Below are positions 42,944 through 55,622 of a stretch of DNA of 64,000 nucleotides, one piece after another. The position numbers were made by a program, and so were the translations under genes. The first letter of the stretch is position 1, and every line of letters begins with the position of its first letter. Where the stretch lies: positions 20,807,501-20,871,500 of the forward strand of contig CM065394.1 in assembly GCA_033060915.1 (NCBI GenBank), read 5' to 3'. The DNA is from Euryodendron excelsum. Lineage: Eukaryota > Streptophyta > Magnoliopsida > Ericales > Pentaphylacaceae. Under the pieces are notes generated by a model. The model did no database searches, had not been told where the DNA came from, and worked only from the letters and a program-made list of their open reading frames with translations.

Positions 42944-45900
42944 AGGGGCAGCTGTAAGTACCCCATTTTTGCCCGCTCGGCAATCTCCGGCCTGGCCGGA
43001 TCTAGTTTTCAAACCTCACAGTACGTGCAAGCCCAAGATGGGTCTTTCAAACTCCAATCCAGCCAACTAGTCACTTCCTAGACCCACAAGGCCCAATTGA
43101 AGCCATAAACATCATCATGCCCCTAGGCGATCTCGGAGACTAACACCTTATCAAATTTCAGACGGCTCACTTTTGGCGCCTACTAGCCCACCAATGTAGA
43201 ATGTTCGTCATTCGATAGTTCTCCAAGACCAAGCTTTCTCGGAGACCAACACTACTCTCACAGGTAGCTTTCTGAGACCAGGTTGTCTCAAAAACCAACA
43301 CCACCCTACAGGTAGCTCTCTAAGACCGGGCGGTCTCAAGGACCAATACCGCACAGGAAATTTTCCAAGATCAGGTGGTCTCAGGAACCAACACCTAAGT
43401 CAACACCGGTGCCTGCTAGCCCAACTCGATGAAAAATGACCAAACCAGCCCCTTGGGCCTCTAGGCACGTCCTAAAAAAGTTTAAAATTCCTCAAGACTG
43501 TAATTCCACCTTTCCATAGTGTTACTAAGCAGTTAGTCGTACTCAACATGCCATTCTATCCAATTTCGGTCCCATTTCAGCTAACTCCAGTTAAAATAAC
43601 CGTTTTACCCCTAGACGCCCTAACACGGCATAAATCCCATCAAATAATGAAAAACTCTTTCAGGATCATCCCTTAATGACCTGGCACTCTTTACATAGCA
43701 CTCTGGTCCATTCCTAACCTTTCTCAACCAAACCCAGTCAAAATGACCATTTTGCCCCTGGCGACCCAAACGCGCCCCGAAACTACACTGGTCCTAGAAT
43801 ATTGAATGGAAGACCTTGTCATACACCCCTGTTTAACCTAAGGAGGACCTTACGATACTAAACACTCCCGACTCAACGAAAGTCCCCTTGGAGCGTTTCG
43901 CAGACGCTTTGCCAAGATTTCCTTTTCTCCCGATTCCCTGGTTATAACGCACTGTCAAACGACTTGAGAAATGCATAAACTAGGGAATTCTCGAAAGCTC
44001 GTTCATAGGACTTTCCATGGATATGGCTTGATTGGATAGATCACTTCCCGAATCCCCTCATCGCATGGCTCAAGAACTGCTACTTTCAACAACCCCTGGA
44101 ACGTCTCACAGGCGCTCCGCCAAGATTGACTTTTTTCCTAATTCCCTAATTATAACTCACCGTCAAACGACTTGAGAAACACGTAAATTAAGAAATTTCT
44201 AAATGTATTGCCGGAGTACTTTTCATCAATATGGCTTGATTGGATAGATCGCTTCCCGAAGACCTAGATCACACAGCACACAAACAGTTACTTTTGAATC
44301 CCCACGGAGCGTATCACAGACGCTCTACAAAAATGTAATTTCATGCACACTCCCGAGTCGATATCTCACACTTTCGAACACCGTTCAGACTATTTAAAAA
44401 TTCAAAAGTTCACGAGAAACCCTAAGAGAACACCGTGGATGCAACCGATTCCTCTAAAACCTTCCCTAATGGCACAATTATCAAGACAAAGTTTAAACAA
44501 ACACTCTCGGCGACGGAGCGTATGCTACATGCGCCCAGATTTTGATCAAATCAATCAAACTTTGCTTAGCCCTTAAGATTTAGCCAGCATAATGGGTGCC
44601 ACATGGAGTTCTGCAAATGGAATAGTACTGGCGCATGTAGCACACGCGCCAGGGCAAATTTTGCCTAAGCACATGTACTACATGCGCTATTTCTCCCTAA
44701 GGTGGCCTATAAATATATGTCTCCCCCTTTGCATATTTTAGAATAAAAAATTATAGTGAAACTTTGCACAAACAGCTCCAGAAATTGGAAACCCTCCATA
44801 TACTCCTCTCTCCAAACAATTAGGATATAGTGCACCTCACTCTAACCTGTACACCTCACCTATAAGGCCCTCCATGCTATAGAAAACTTTATTCCAGCCC
44901 CTTCCAAATCTATTTAAGATCAAGTCCAAGCATTTAATGAAGTTTGAGAGTATTTGAAGGCAAAAGGTGGTATTTTCTTTTTATATTTTGTCATCCCCAA
45001 CTCTTCGCTTCTCCCTCCTAGCCTACTTAGGCTATTCTCCATTTTAATCCCTATCTTTTACCCCCCATTCTTGCATGCTTGAGACAAGAGAGCTCCTAGC
45101 TCATGCCTAGAGGAAAGCTAGTGAGAGCCACCGTGTAAAGGGATCTCTCACTAGCCTATTTTAGGATGGTATGGCCTTAGAGCACCTTGATTATATGGTG
45201 TAGCCTCTAGCTTTGTATGAATTCATGACCCTTTTTGCATATGACCATCTTATTCATGTTTTGTGTGCTTGGCTTTGTTTTCATGTTTATAACCATGGTT
45301 TTCCAAAACTTGTACTATTCCCATTTCCATGTCATTTTCAAGCTCTTTATTCTAATGATCTCCTCATAGTGGTTCTAAGTGTTGGTCCCTTGAAGTTTAG
45401 GATGAGACCCTAAGTAATCATGCCTTAGAAAAGCTCACCATTAACCCCTAACTCACATGTTTGCGTCCACGCATTCCAACTTGCATAAAAAGGGATTTCA
45501 AACTCTTTAATTTCTAAGGTTTCTATTCTCTCAAGTTTAGTAGTTGGAATGGCCCTATGGAACCCTCTCTCAAGTGGCCTCCCTTTACGTTGGTCATATG
45601 AATCCTATCTTGTTAGAATAGTTTCCTTTAAAAGTAGTTTTCAAAGCCTCCTTCTTAAACATGGTTTTCAAAAGTTCATTCTCTCCATCTTTGCATTAAA
45701 AATTATTTTTCAAAAGTTGTCATTATTATGTTGATCTTCAAAGTTCCTATTCTTTTCAAGATAAGGGTTATAATGGTCCTAAAGGGAACCTTCTTCGAAA
45801 TGGTTTTCAAACATCAACCATATAAACCGTATACTTGACTAGAGTCAATTTTCATGGAAATGATCTTCAAAAGGTTTGTTCACAAGAGTCCTTTGCATAA

Positions 45901-47537
45901 TATGATTTGTTTTCCAAAGCCCCTTTCAAAAATGCATAAGACCACCTTCCAACCCTAAGTTAACTTAACCCTAGTTGTCCAACCGTAGGTTAATTCAACC
46001 CAAGATTAGTTAACCCTGGGCCACCTTGACACTAGGCTAACCTAACCCCAAGTTAGTTAACCTTAGGTCACCCTAACCCTAGTTCAACCTAACCAAGGTT
46101 AGTAAGCTTTAAGGTCCCAACTCAAAGACCCCTTTTCAAACCCCTTTCCAATTACAAAAACCCCTTACATAACATATTTCCCAAAACATCCCACTCTCTT
46201 GAGATTTCCAAAATCAACTCTACACTCTTTTAAATTGCTTTCATTCTCTACCCTTAAGAAAATGCTTCCAAGAGGTTCTCTCAAACTTATCTCAACTAAA
46301 ATGACTAGACACTTAAAATTTCCCAAAAACTATTTTTAAAATGTTTCCAAAAACTCACAACCCTAAAAGTGTCCCTAACCCTTTATGGTTAGGGATTCTA
46401 AGGGAAGGTGATATATTAAGTACAACCTCCAAGGTTATCCATATTAGGGTTCTAAAGCCCTAGGTGTTTTCAAAAACCACTTTCAAAAGCTTTTCGAAGA
46501 CAAGTTTATCAAACCCTTCAAAACCCTACCTCTAAGGTTTTCAAAACAAGACTTCAAAACATTTTCAAAACTCTCTTGAGTTATTTCAAAGCACATCCAA
46601 AGCTCCCTCGAGTAGTTCCAAAAACATTTCAAAACCCTATTTCAAGAGTGTTTTTCAAAAACCTTCAAGTTTTATTCCAAAAACACTCCAACATCCGACT
46701 TCAAATCAAAATTCTCAAATTAGTTTTTTCAAAGACCACAAAGTGTCTTCAAACCATTCCAAAGACCGCAAAGCGTTTTTAAACATTTCAAAAGCCCTAA
46801 TGCGCCTATCGGGCTCTTGCCTGAACTACGAATGACCTGATTCTCGCCAAATGAGATACGTAGCCAACTAAAATGGTGCGGTCATAACTTTTATTTCAAC
46901 TCAAGTCCTTTTTCAAAACTCTCTATCAATTTAAGATCTCTATTTCAAACTCCTTCAAAACTTTCATGTTTTCAAACATCTTTTTCAAAACTTGCATCAT
47001 GCATCACTCATCCAAAAAGTGATAACCAAACCCCATTTTCAAAATTCTAAAGTGAATATTAAGTGGATAATAGTCACCGGTTATTCTAGTGGGTGAACAA
47101 AATGGTGAATAGGCATGTAGATACCAAAAGGGCGGGGTAAGGTTATGATCTTAGGATATCTTCCCTACACGTAACCAACCCTTAGATCATAGATTTCTAT
47201 TTTCAAAAGAACAAAATGGAGTTATTTTCAAAAAGGGCTTAAATCTTTTCAAAGGTTGCCAAACAACCTATTTTCTTAAAAACCCTTTCTTAAGGAAGTT
47301 GTCAAAATCTTTTTCAAAACCCTAAGTGTAATCTTTGGACAATACTTAGTTTTAGGTGACCTAACTCACCTTAATCAAGTTAGGTGGCGATTCCTATTTT
47401 TCTAAAAAAACCTTTAATCAAACTAATTTCAAGTTTAAACCTAGTCGCACTCGTCCTTTAGGAGGATGAGTTCTAATAACAAAGTTCTGTACTTTTTTTT
47501 GAGCTGAAAGGGCTTGGTTAAAAATCAGGGCGCAACA
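42944..47537 (+). repeat. LTR-B, second Tat LTR subfamily, with polypurine remnant
   Basis: AGGGGCAGC (42944-42952) is a polypurine remnant directly after the LTR2 end. LTR-B starts TGTAAGTACCCC at 42953 and ends GGGCGCAACA at 47537 (4585 bp). It matches the minus-strand LTR at 59058-64000 and only loosely the A-type LTRs. It has its own U3 repeats (about 43110-43400; hairpins at 43890, 44098, 44306), CATGTAG palindromes, TATA box CTATAAATATAT (44707-44718) and a telomere-like minisatellite (45955-46110). Confidence 0.85.
44630..44718 (+). promoter_or_regulatory. LTR-B promoter
   Basis: GGCGCATGTAGCACACGCGC (44630-44649) and GCACATGTACTACATGCGC (44669-44687) are imperfect palindromes. The TATA box is at 44707-44718. 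This is the B-subfamily counterpart of the GGCGCC cluster in A-type LTRs. Confidence 0.6.
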
Positions 47538-50500
47538 ACCGTTAGAGTGACAGAAATATTTGCAAATATAGCAACCGTCAGAGTGGCGAAAACACTCGCA
47601 AACAGGTCGACATTGGAAAGTACCAACAAAACCCCTATGTCACGGGACCGAACTCGCCTCTTAGCCGTGACACGTTTACTAAAGGACGAGATACCTTTGG
47701 AAACCAACTTGTCACAGACCGTTAGAGTGACGGAAACACTAAAAATCAGGGTCAACACCAGTGCCTGCTAGCCCACTTTGGTGAAAAATAACCAAACAGC
47801 CCCTTTGGGCCTTTTTTGGCACGCTTCTCAAAAAAGTAACTAAGTCCTCAAAGCTGTAAGTTCACCTTTCCAAAATCATCCCAAAGACGATCTGGCATGC
47901 TCAAATGTCTTCCATTTGGTTCCAGACCAATTCCGAGACCATCCGATCAAAATGGTCATTTTGCCCTTAAGCATCTGAATGCCTCCGAGAATCACACTGG
48001 CTCTAAGTATTGAACCAATTACCTTCTGAGGATGCTTTTAATAGCATTCTCAATCTTCTATCACCTTTCCAGAACATTTTGAGTCCATTCCGACAAACCC
48101 GGTATAAAATGACCATTTTGCCCCTGGTAGGCCAATCACCTTTTTCAACCACATCGGCTTTAGTTATCAAACCGGCAACTCCCCGAAACACCATAGATAA
48201 TGTTTCCAACCTTCAAGTCCTCACATGAGTCATTCCAAGTCTATTCCAGTGATTTTCCGATCAATTTGATCATTTTGCTCCTAAGGGCTCGACCGACCAC
48301 TTCAACAATCCTGACATTATTTTTCTAGCCCGTTACCCTTGGAACACTATTTCAAGGGGTTTCAATCCATTTTCAGCATTCTGGACCATTCCCAACCTCC
48401 CGAAACATTTTCAAACTTTCCAGAGTCACTCTTAGTGAAGCTAAGCCAAAAATTACATGGTAGTCACTAATACAGGCGCCCAATCTTTTGCCTTATGTAT
48501 CAAGGGTTGAAAGATATGTTGCTTGCCACCCTAAGGACTTTCCTAAGTGGCTAGCACCACTAGCAGTGGCACAAAGCCAAAAATTGGCCTGTCACCACTC
48601 CTAGTAGCGCCAGTAGGCAATTTGCCCTAGCGCCACTGCAACAGGTGTCGGTTAGTCTTGTGTCTATAAATACAGAGTCTCCCCTTGCGTGAAAAGGGTC
48701 CGCAAACTCAGTCTAAAAACTTTACTTTTCGAATTACAGAGCTCAAAGTCTCTCCAAAACCCTAGCCTCTCTAGTTTCCCCAAACCCTAGCCTCCATACA
48801 CTTAATCCTAACACCTATACACACTCTATACACTCATACACAAGCTTTCAAAACCTCCATTGAAGATACAAAGTGCTGTAACTTGGAAGCTCTTAAGGAT
48901 CAAGTAAAGCAAAGCAAATAAAGTAAGCAAAATAAGAAGAAGACAAGATAGGCTCCTCTTTATGTTTATGTACTTCTCCCCTCTCTCTTCTTCCTCCTAA
49001 CCTACTTGGGTTTTCTTCTATTTTAATCCCCTATCTTCTTCCCCCCTTTCTTGCATGCTTGAAACAAGGGATTTCCCAATTCATATATAGGAAGGACTGT
49101 TGAAAGTCATTGTGTCGGGGGCTTTCTTCTAGTTCAACCTTAGACTATGTGGATTCGGCCCCCTTGATTATGTGGTGAAGTCAACCTTATATATTCATGA
49201 CCTTACTTGCATTATGCATGTCATATTCAAGCATCTCTTCAAAATTTGTTTTCAAAAATTAGTTTCAAAGTTTGTATCAAAATCAATTTTCAAATTAGCA
49301 TTCAAAATCTCTTTTTCATCTTGTTTTCATAATCACAATCTTAAAGTGATTCTAGCCATTACATGATTAGGATTGTTTTAGGAAAGTGTTACATTGATTG
49401 TAACCATTAAGGTCCATATTTTGGGTGTAAACCCTAAATTGCTTTTCATCAAAACCACCATCTTAAGATGATTCTAGCCATTCCATGGTTAGAGTTGTTT
49501 TAGAAAAGTATGATATTCAATGTGATCATATTGGTCCACATTTCAAATCCATGTTGATTTTCAAAATCACTGACTGAGAATGGTTATAATCTTTTCATGG
49601 TTAGAATCGTTTTAGGAGAGTGAGCTATTAAAAAGTTTTCAAAAGTTCGTGTTCAAACTCCTCTCCAAATTGCTTTTCAAACTCCTTTCCAAAACCTCCC
49701 TTCAAAAATCTATTTTTCAAAAACTCTTTTCATACTCCTTTCCAAAAAACTCTCTTCAAAAATCCACTTTCTAAAAACTCTTTTCAAGCTTCTTTCCTAG
49801 AAATTCTCCTCAAAAGGTTTACTTTCTAAAAACTCTTTTTCTTGAAGTCCAAGTCAAGTCCTAGATTCCATGGTATTGAAACCCTGATTCTCTTTCCTAA
49901 AATTATGACTTCCTCTTTTACTTCAAATCTTAGATTTCCAAAACCTCTATTTTCTGCAACAAATCATAGGTTTCTGAAATCTCTTTTTTCCACTAGATCC
50001 TAGATTTCCAAAATTTAACCTTCCCAATTTCATGTCAAATCTAATCTTTCAAATTAGAAAACTAAATCAAGTCCTCCAATTTCATAAACCACATCAAATC
50101 ATCTATTTTTAGAAATAAAATTCAATATTCTACTTTAGGAAATCGAAATCAAATCTTTCTTAATTCAAACATTTCCTAATTCCAACTTTTCTAAATTTCA
50201 AAACTTTCCAAATTTCAAATCTTTCCAAAGTTGAAATTCTTTTAAATTCAAAACTTCCCTAAAATGAAACTTTCCTAAAATCAACACTTTCCTAATTTGG
50301 TACTTTCTTAAAATGGAACTTTTCTATTTTAAAACATTCTTAATTCAAAGCTTTCCAAAGTCCAACTTTTCCTAAACTCTATCTTTCCAAATCATTCCAA
50401 GTCAAGTGTTTTCAAATCAAATCAAATCTCTTTTCAAATCTTCCTTAAATCCAACTTTTCTAATTCAAATCTTTCCTAATTCCAACATTTCCTAAATTCA

Positions 50501-51662
50501 ACTTTCTAATTCAACTACATGTTCCAATCTTAGGTAACCAAAACCCTAGGAGGCCTAAACTCTAGTTCAATCCTAACCCTAAAGTTAGGAAGTTTCAACA
50601 CTTTTCTAAAAGTCCTTTCTAAACCAAGATGGTTTTTCAACTTCAATCTAAGTTAAAATGTTTTCAAAACTTAACTTTATTTTTCCAAATCAAGTCCAAG
50701 TTTTCTTTCAAAATTCAAACCCTTTTTCAAGTCTAAGTTTAATTTCAAATCAAATCTCGATTTCATATCTTCTATTCTAAGTTCAAATTAAATTCTTTTT
50801 CAAATCAAACTCTTTTTCTAATCAAATCTTTTCAAGTCAAACTTTTTCAAAAAATCTAAGAGTACCTATTTTCAATCAGACTCTTGTCCGAACTATGACT
50901 GACTTGATTCTCAAAAGGGATACATAGGCAACCATCATAGATGCTGTCATAACCTTTTTCAAGTTTTTAATTCAGCAACCTTTTTCAAACTTCCAATTCC
51001 ATGATCTATTTCAAGTTGCTAATTCTAAAATCTATTTTCAAATCTCCAATTCCAATTTCTAAAACCTTCTTTCCAATTTCAAATCAAGTCTTTCTTTCAA
51101 ATCTATTTCTAAAATCAAAACCTTTTTCTTATACTTAAATATCATGCATCATATAGTTCTTTTCTAAAGTGAATAGTTTTGGATATTTATTAATCAAATA
51201 TTCTAAATGAGTGAACCTAGAGTGAATAGATATGTAGGTACCGCAAGGGCGGGGTTGGGTGATAGCTTAGTGCGTCTTCTTTACGCGTAACCAACCTCCA
51301 AACCTAGATCACTGTTTTTAAAGACCAAAAAATGAAGTTATTTTCAAAAAGGACTTAAATATTTTCAAAGGTTGCCAAACAACCTATTTTCTTAAAACCC
51401 CTCTTTTTAAAAAGTTTTCAAAACCTTTTCAAAAAACCCTAAGTGTAATCTTCGGATTGTGCTTAGTTTTAGGTGATCTAACTCACCTTAATCAAGTTAG
51501 ATGGCGACTCCAAACCTTTTTCTAAAAGCCTTTAATCAAATCAATTTCTAATTCAAACCTAGTCGCACTCATCCTTCTAGGAGGATGAGTTCTAACGAGA
51601 GAGTACCGTGTTTTTTTCACTTGTGTGTATTTTTCTTGAGTGCAAAAAATCGAGGCGCGACA
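47538..51662 (+). repeat. LTR3, A-type Tat LTR lacking its 5' part
   Basis: The sequence enters at ACCGTTAGAGTGACAG, which corresponds to about 25803 in LTR1, so roughly the first 900 bp (start and 87-bp array) are missing. TATA box CTATAAATAC at 48664-48673, weak telobox leader, then low-complexity sequence; ends GAGGCGCGACA at 51662. It is the most diverged A-type LTR here. Confidence 0.82.
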
Positions 51663-52670
51663 CCCTTAGCATCAAAAACTTCCACCATAGGATGTTATAA
51701 CTGTGGAGGAGGAGGAGCAACTCCTAGATGTGCATTGCTCATCTTAAGAGTATGACGAGAAATACATTTACTAACAGGGATACGAGTCTCTTAAGGCTTA
51801 GCCACAATCTGATGACGAGTTAGGAAATCCGAAATCATGAGCCCAAAAGGAAGATAGGCTCAAGAGGAGTTGTCAACAGAGGCCTCAAGAATAAGATTGA
51901 ACATTAGGAGACCCACATTCACAGACATATCCGTGGCAATAGCATGCATGAGCTGGGCACAGGACTCATCAACCTCGCTCATATGAGAAGTGCATAAAAA
52001 CAAATCACACACCATATGATTGAGCAGTCTAAAAACATCCTTTAGCCATTTCTACTTTAGGTGACTTGAAGGACAAGGGGGCCAGTTACTTCCAGCAGTC
52101 AACAAAAATTTAGCCAAGGAATTCAAATAAGGCCCAGTTCGAGTGGGAGGATAGGGAAACTCAAAATGAATGAGACCCGTGATATCGTGAAAGGTGCAAA
52201 TGTCAGAGATAGAAAAATCCAGAGAAACCCCATGAACAAAAGACTTTAGAAGCTCAGCCTCCTTGTCAGAGGCATGAATATTCATAAAAAAAAAACTCTC
52301 TATCTAGTTCTTGGCAAGCAAAGCCAGAACAAAAAGCAAGCCTAGACCAACCCCACTTAGTGAAATAAGTGAAAATAAATGTTTCAATGAATTGATCAAG
52401 AATTATCCCTCAAAACACAAAAACAGGCCGAGAATGAAAAGACTTATTAAATCGAGACTCGGCATCAAAGTCAGGTCTGGACCGAGATACCTCAATAAAA
52501 GAAGAATCGCCCTTGTGACGAGAACTCGTAACACCAGGTGTGCCAAAATGAGCGCGCTTACTAGGTGAACCAGTGCCCTTTTGTTTGTTCAATGACCTCG
52601 AAGAATGGCAACACTGTGGGGTTTGATGCCCCTTTCGTTTCCTAGGAGTAGGAATCATAGTGTAAGGACA
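51663..52670 (-). pseudogene. Broken extra ORF of a minus-strand Sirevirus (putative plant transposon protein type)
   Basis: On the minus strand a start near 52655 (MIPTPRKRKGHQTP) is followed by DFDAESRFNKSF, then in shifted frames AELLKSFVHGVSLDFSI, LNHMVCDLFLCTSHMSEVDE and AHAIATDMSVNVG-type text, then AYLPFGLMISDFLTR. This follows the 'putative plant transposon protein' pattern and is the counterpart of the ORF at 214-1414. It lies downstream of the RT/RNase H fragment on the same strand, in the envelope-like position. Stops and frameshifts break it. Its C-terminus is cut at 51663 by the LTR3 end. Confidence 0.6.
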
Positions 52671-54180
52671 AGCACTAAACCACAACAACCACAAGCAGAC
52701 GCACCAGTCCAATAATAACTAGTCCAAGGTAAACCAAAGCAAGCAACACAATAGCCCACCGAACTAACTGCGACCCAAATGATAGCCTGACAACCCAACC
52801 GAAGCCAATCTAGGATAAGAAAGCCCTTCAATAGCAAGCTAGCACCCCACTAAGATGCACCCAACCTCCAATCGACACAAGAAAACCAATAACACGAAAA
52901 GCCCAAAAAAAATGAAAACCTAGGGTTCCAAGGAATAAAACAAAAATGCCAAAAGAAGAAGAGAAGAGTGGCGAGGTCTTTACCTATGGAGCGAGGCAGA
53001 TAAGACAACGAGGAAGGGAGACACGAAGCCTGCTAGATCGAGGAGAAGAAGCGACCCACAATCACCAGGCGTCAAGGACTCGAAGGGAAGAAAACGACCG
53101 ATAAGAGAAAAAAAAAAACAAAAGTGAAAAAATAGACCAATTGCTGGGGTTTAAAAAGGGGCCATTAAGTTGACTTCGCGGCCTCAAGAACCCACGAGAT
53201 CCAGCAACAGATGTCACAGGATGTCGTGGCCTCGAGATCCCGTGACGTAGCCTGGTACACAAGAAAACACTAAAGACCAAAAGAAAAACCTTGCAGAGGC
53301 CATAGGCATCAACACATGGTCAAAGTAAAACCAATGAAATTTAAGATGTCTTAAGCGTGAATAAACCAACATCAAGTATGTTCAAAGATGACATAAAAGC
53401 AACCTAATGGACACAATGATGATTTGAGTCATACTGGCAACCATGATAATGACATGCAAGTCCGTCAATTAGATCAATGAAAATAAATACCCTAGAGCAA
53501 GATCAAGGTAGAGTTCATCATGGAAACCTCCTCTTAGACAAGTATGTTGTAGAAGTCACACCCCCATGTCATCCCAATCTTAATTTTTTTTCAAGTATTC
53601 TCTTTTTCTTCCACGTATCTCTCCAAATTTGAAACAAGAATTAAGCACAGTGATGATGGATTTCACACACATGAGCAAGTAGCCATCTCCTCTTGTCACA
53701 TAACAAGGGTAGCTTCTCACACACTCATAGGTAACCCTTTCAACCCAACACAAAACTATTTTCTACAAGAGGGTATACATGTGAACAAGGTCAATATAGA
53801 CATTTCATGTATAAAGGAGATCATCCATAATGAGTGCTACAAAAATATCATAAAAATCAGATTCCATATTCTAAGAAATCTCATGAGGTGAGTGCCAAAT
53901 AAACATGGAGCATGAGCATGAATAGAATCATCAATGTCACTTGAATCACTAATAAATAATCAAAGATGCACACAAGATTAATTTAGAACAAGCTCAGACT
54001 TCTAACATTTCATGGAAAGTGCTTTAAACTGGTGAGAAGGAAGCCAAGTGTAAACCAAAAACAAACACCACAAAAACTAAACAACACACACGCGAAACAG
54101 GGCTTGAGATAAGATGATGCAATAAAAGCACTCCAGCCTGTACCCCAACAAAACAGACTACTCGTGGGAGCACACTCCTA
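52671..54180 (-). other. Sirevirus spacer between pol and the extra ORF
   Basis: No protein signal on either strand. A GC-richer block at about 52930-53300 precedes the extra ORF on the minus strand and could be its leader (it contains CCATAG/GTAAAGACC, a donor-like site near 52985). The part 53300-54180 is AT-rich. Confidence 0.5.
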
Positions 54181-55126
54181 GGAATTTTCACAGAAATTCG
54201 AACCTATGAGTATCAAGGGGTTTAGTGAAGAGATCAACAAATTAATTTTCAGTGGAAATCTGCTCTAGTGAAATAACCTTCTCTTCTACTAATTTACAGA
54301 TGAAATGATATCGAATGTCAATATGTGCGAGAATGTTAAACAGGATTCTTAGAAATACTAGTCGCACTCATGTTATCATAAAAAATAGTCATGACATTCT
54401 ACTTTAGACCATAATCACTTAACGTCTATTTCATCCAAATAACCTGAGTATAACAGCTACCAGCAACTATGTACTCGGCTTCAGCAATGGACGAGGAGAT
54501 CGCATTTTACTTCTTACTATGCCAAGCAACAAGATTGTTGCCAACATGGAAACACCCACCAAAGGTGCTTTTGCAATCATTTGTAAAACCTGCCCAATCT
54601 GCATTAGTATAGCCAGCAATATCAAAATTATTGTTGAAAGCAAACCAAATACCATAGCCAAGAGTTTCATTCACATGCTTAATGATTCTTTTAATAGCAA
54701 ACAAATGTGACTCTTTAGGGCTTGCCTAGAATCTGGCACAAACACCAACACTAAAGGCTATGTTAGGTCTACTGGCAGTTAAATACAAAAGACTCCCAAT
54801 CATGCTTATGTACAGGGTTTATTCAACATATTTTTCCTGATGCATCTTTACTAAGCTTAAGACTAATACTCATAGGGGTTTTAGCATGCTTAACAGTTTA
54901 TAACCCAAATTTCTTCACGAGGTCTTTAGCATGTTTGGACTAAGAGATAAAAATTTCTTTATCCATTTGTTTAACCTGAAGACCTAAGAAAAAGTTCAAC
55001 TCATCCATCATGCTCATTTCAAATTGACATTTCATATGTTCAGAAAATTTACGAGTAAGCATATCAAAAGTAGACCCAAACACGATATCACCCACATAAA
55101 TCTGAGTAATTAGAATGTGTTTAGGC
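54181..55126 (-). pseudogene. Ty1/copia reverse transcriptase C-terminus and RNase H, broken
   Basis: On the minus strand: ILITQIYVGDIVFGST (RT active-site block, with Gly in place of the first Asp of YVDD), FEMSMMDELNFFLGLQVKQ, then FAIKRIIKHVNETLGYGIWF, IAGYTNADWAGF (RNase H Asp), GGCFHVGNNLVAWHSKK, SSIAEAEYIVAGSC and, at the end, IDIRYHFICKLVEE and VDLFTKPL. These are standard copia blocks. Stops occur after IFIS, in CARF*ASPKES and after HSKK, among others. The N-terminal two-thirds of pol are missing because the sequence joins the Tat element at 55126/55127. Confidence 0.9.
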
Positions 55127-55194
55127 ATTCTTTCGATCAATTGGCCAAGACGTTGGATAAGCGGGTTCCTGATCAGAACAACAAGGAGGGTCAT
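54940..55194 (-). other. Chimeric ORF across the Tat/copia junction (84 aa)
   Basis: The first ~24 residues (MTLLVVLIRNPLIQRLGQLI...) come from the Tat protease-RT spacer, as shown by the plus-strand copy at 6190-6263. From KHILITQIYVGD on it is copia RT. The ORF exists only because of the fusion; I see no reason to think it is expressed. Confidence 0.7.
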
Positions 55195-55622
55195 TCAATA
55201 ATAGGGAAGTAATCCTCTTCTTTTATATATAGATTTTGCATGCTACAGCTTTTGATTTGAAAGCGGAAATAACAATAGAAAGATAGACAGATGACAAAGT
55301 TTTAGGGATTTAGAGATGCGTGGAGTGCCTCGGCAAGCTTGTACCGAAACTTGCGTGCTCGAAGAAGATTCTCACTGTCCCAATTATCAAGGCTCTCACC
55401 CAAGAGGGCAGGCCTGATGGTGCCATGCTATGATACTTTCATATCTGTAGGTGGAGGCACATCGATCATCAAGGCTTCTTGAAGATGATCGACTTGACCG
55501 CCTGCCCCCTTCTTTCCTCTCTTAAGGCCATCATCGTTCTCTGTCAAGCAAAGTTCTGTGAATTGGAGTGCTACCACTTCCTCTCCTTCCTTTTTGGGTG
55601 CAACCCTCGGGTGTTTCCTTTT
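55127..55622 (-). other. Protease-RT spacer of the minus-strand Tat element, ending at the fusion
   Basis: Aligns with 5771-6263 of the left Tat element, for example LMIDVPPPxDM and IRPALxGESLxN in broken frames, and the terminal block ending GAATGCC. Beyond that base the left copy continues as Tat and this one as copia. Confidence 0.7.

Noticed and set aside
45213..45413. 66-aa ORF MYEFMTLFAYDHL in LTR-B and its partner at 61481-61672
   Set aside because: Homologous LTR sequence in two copies, with no start context or known domain; it is in the leader/low-complexity part of the LTR.
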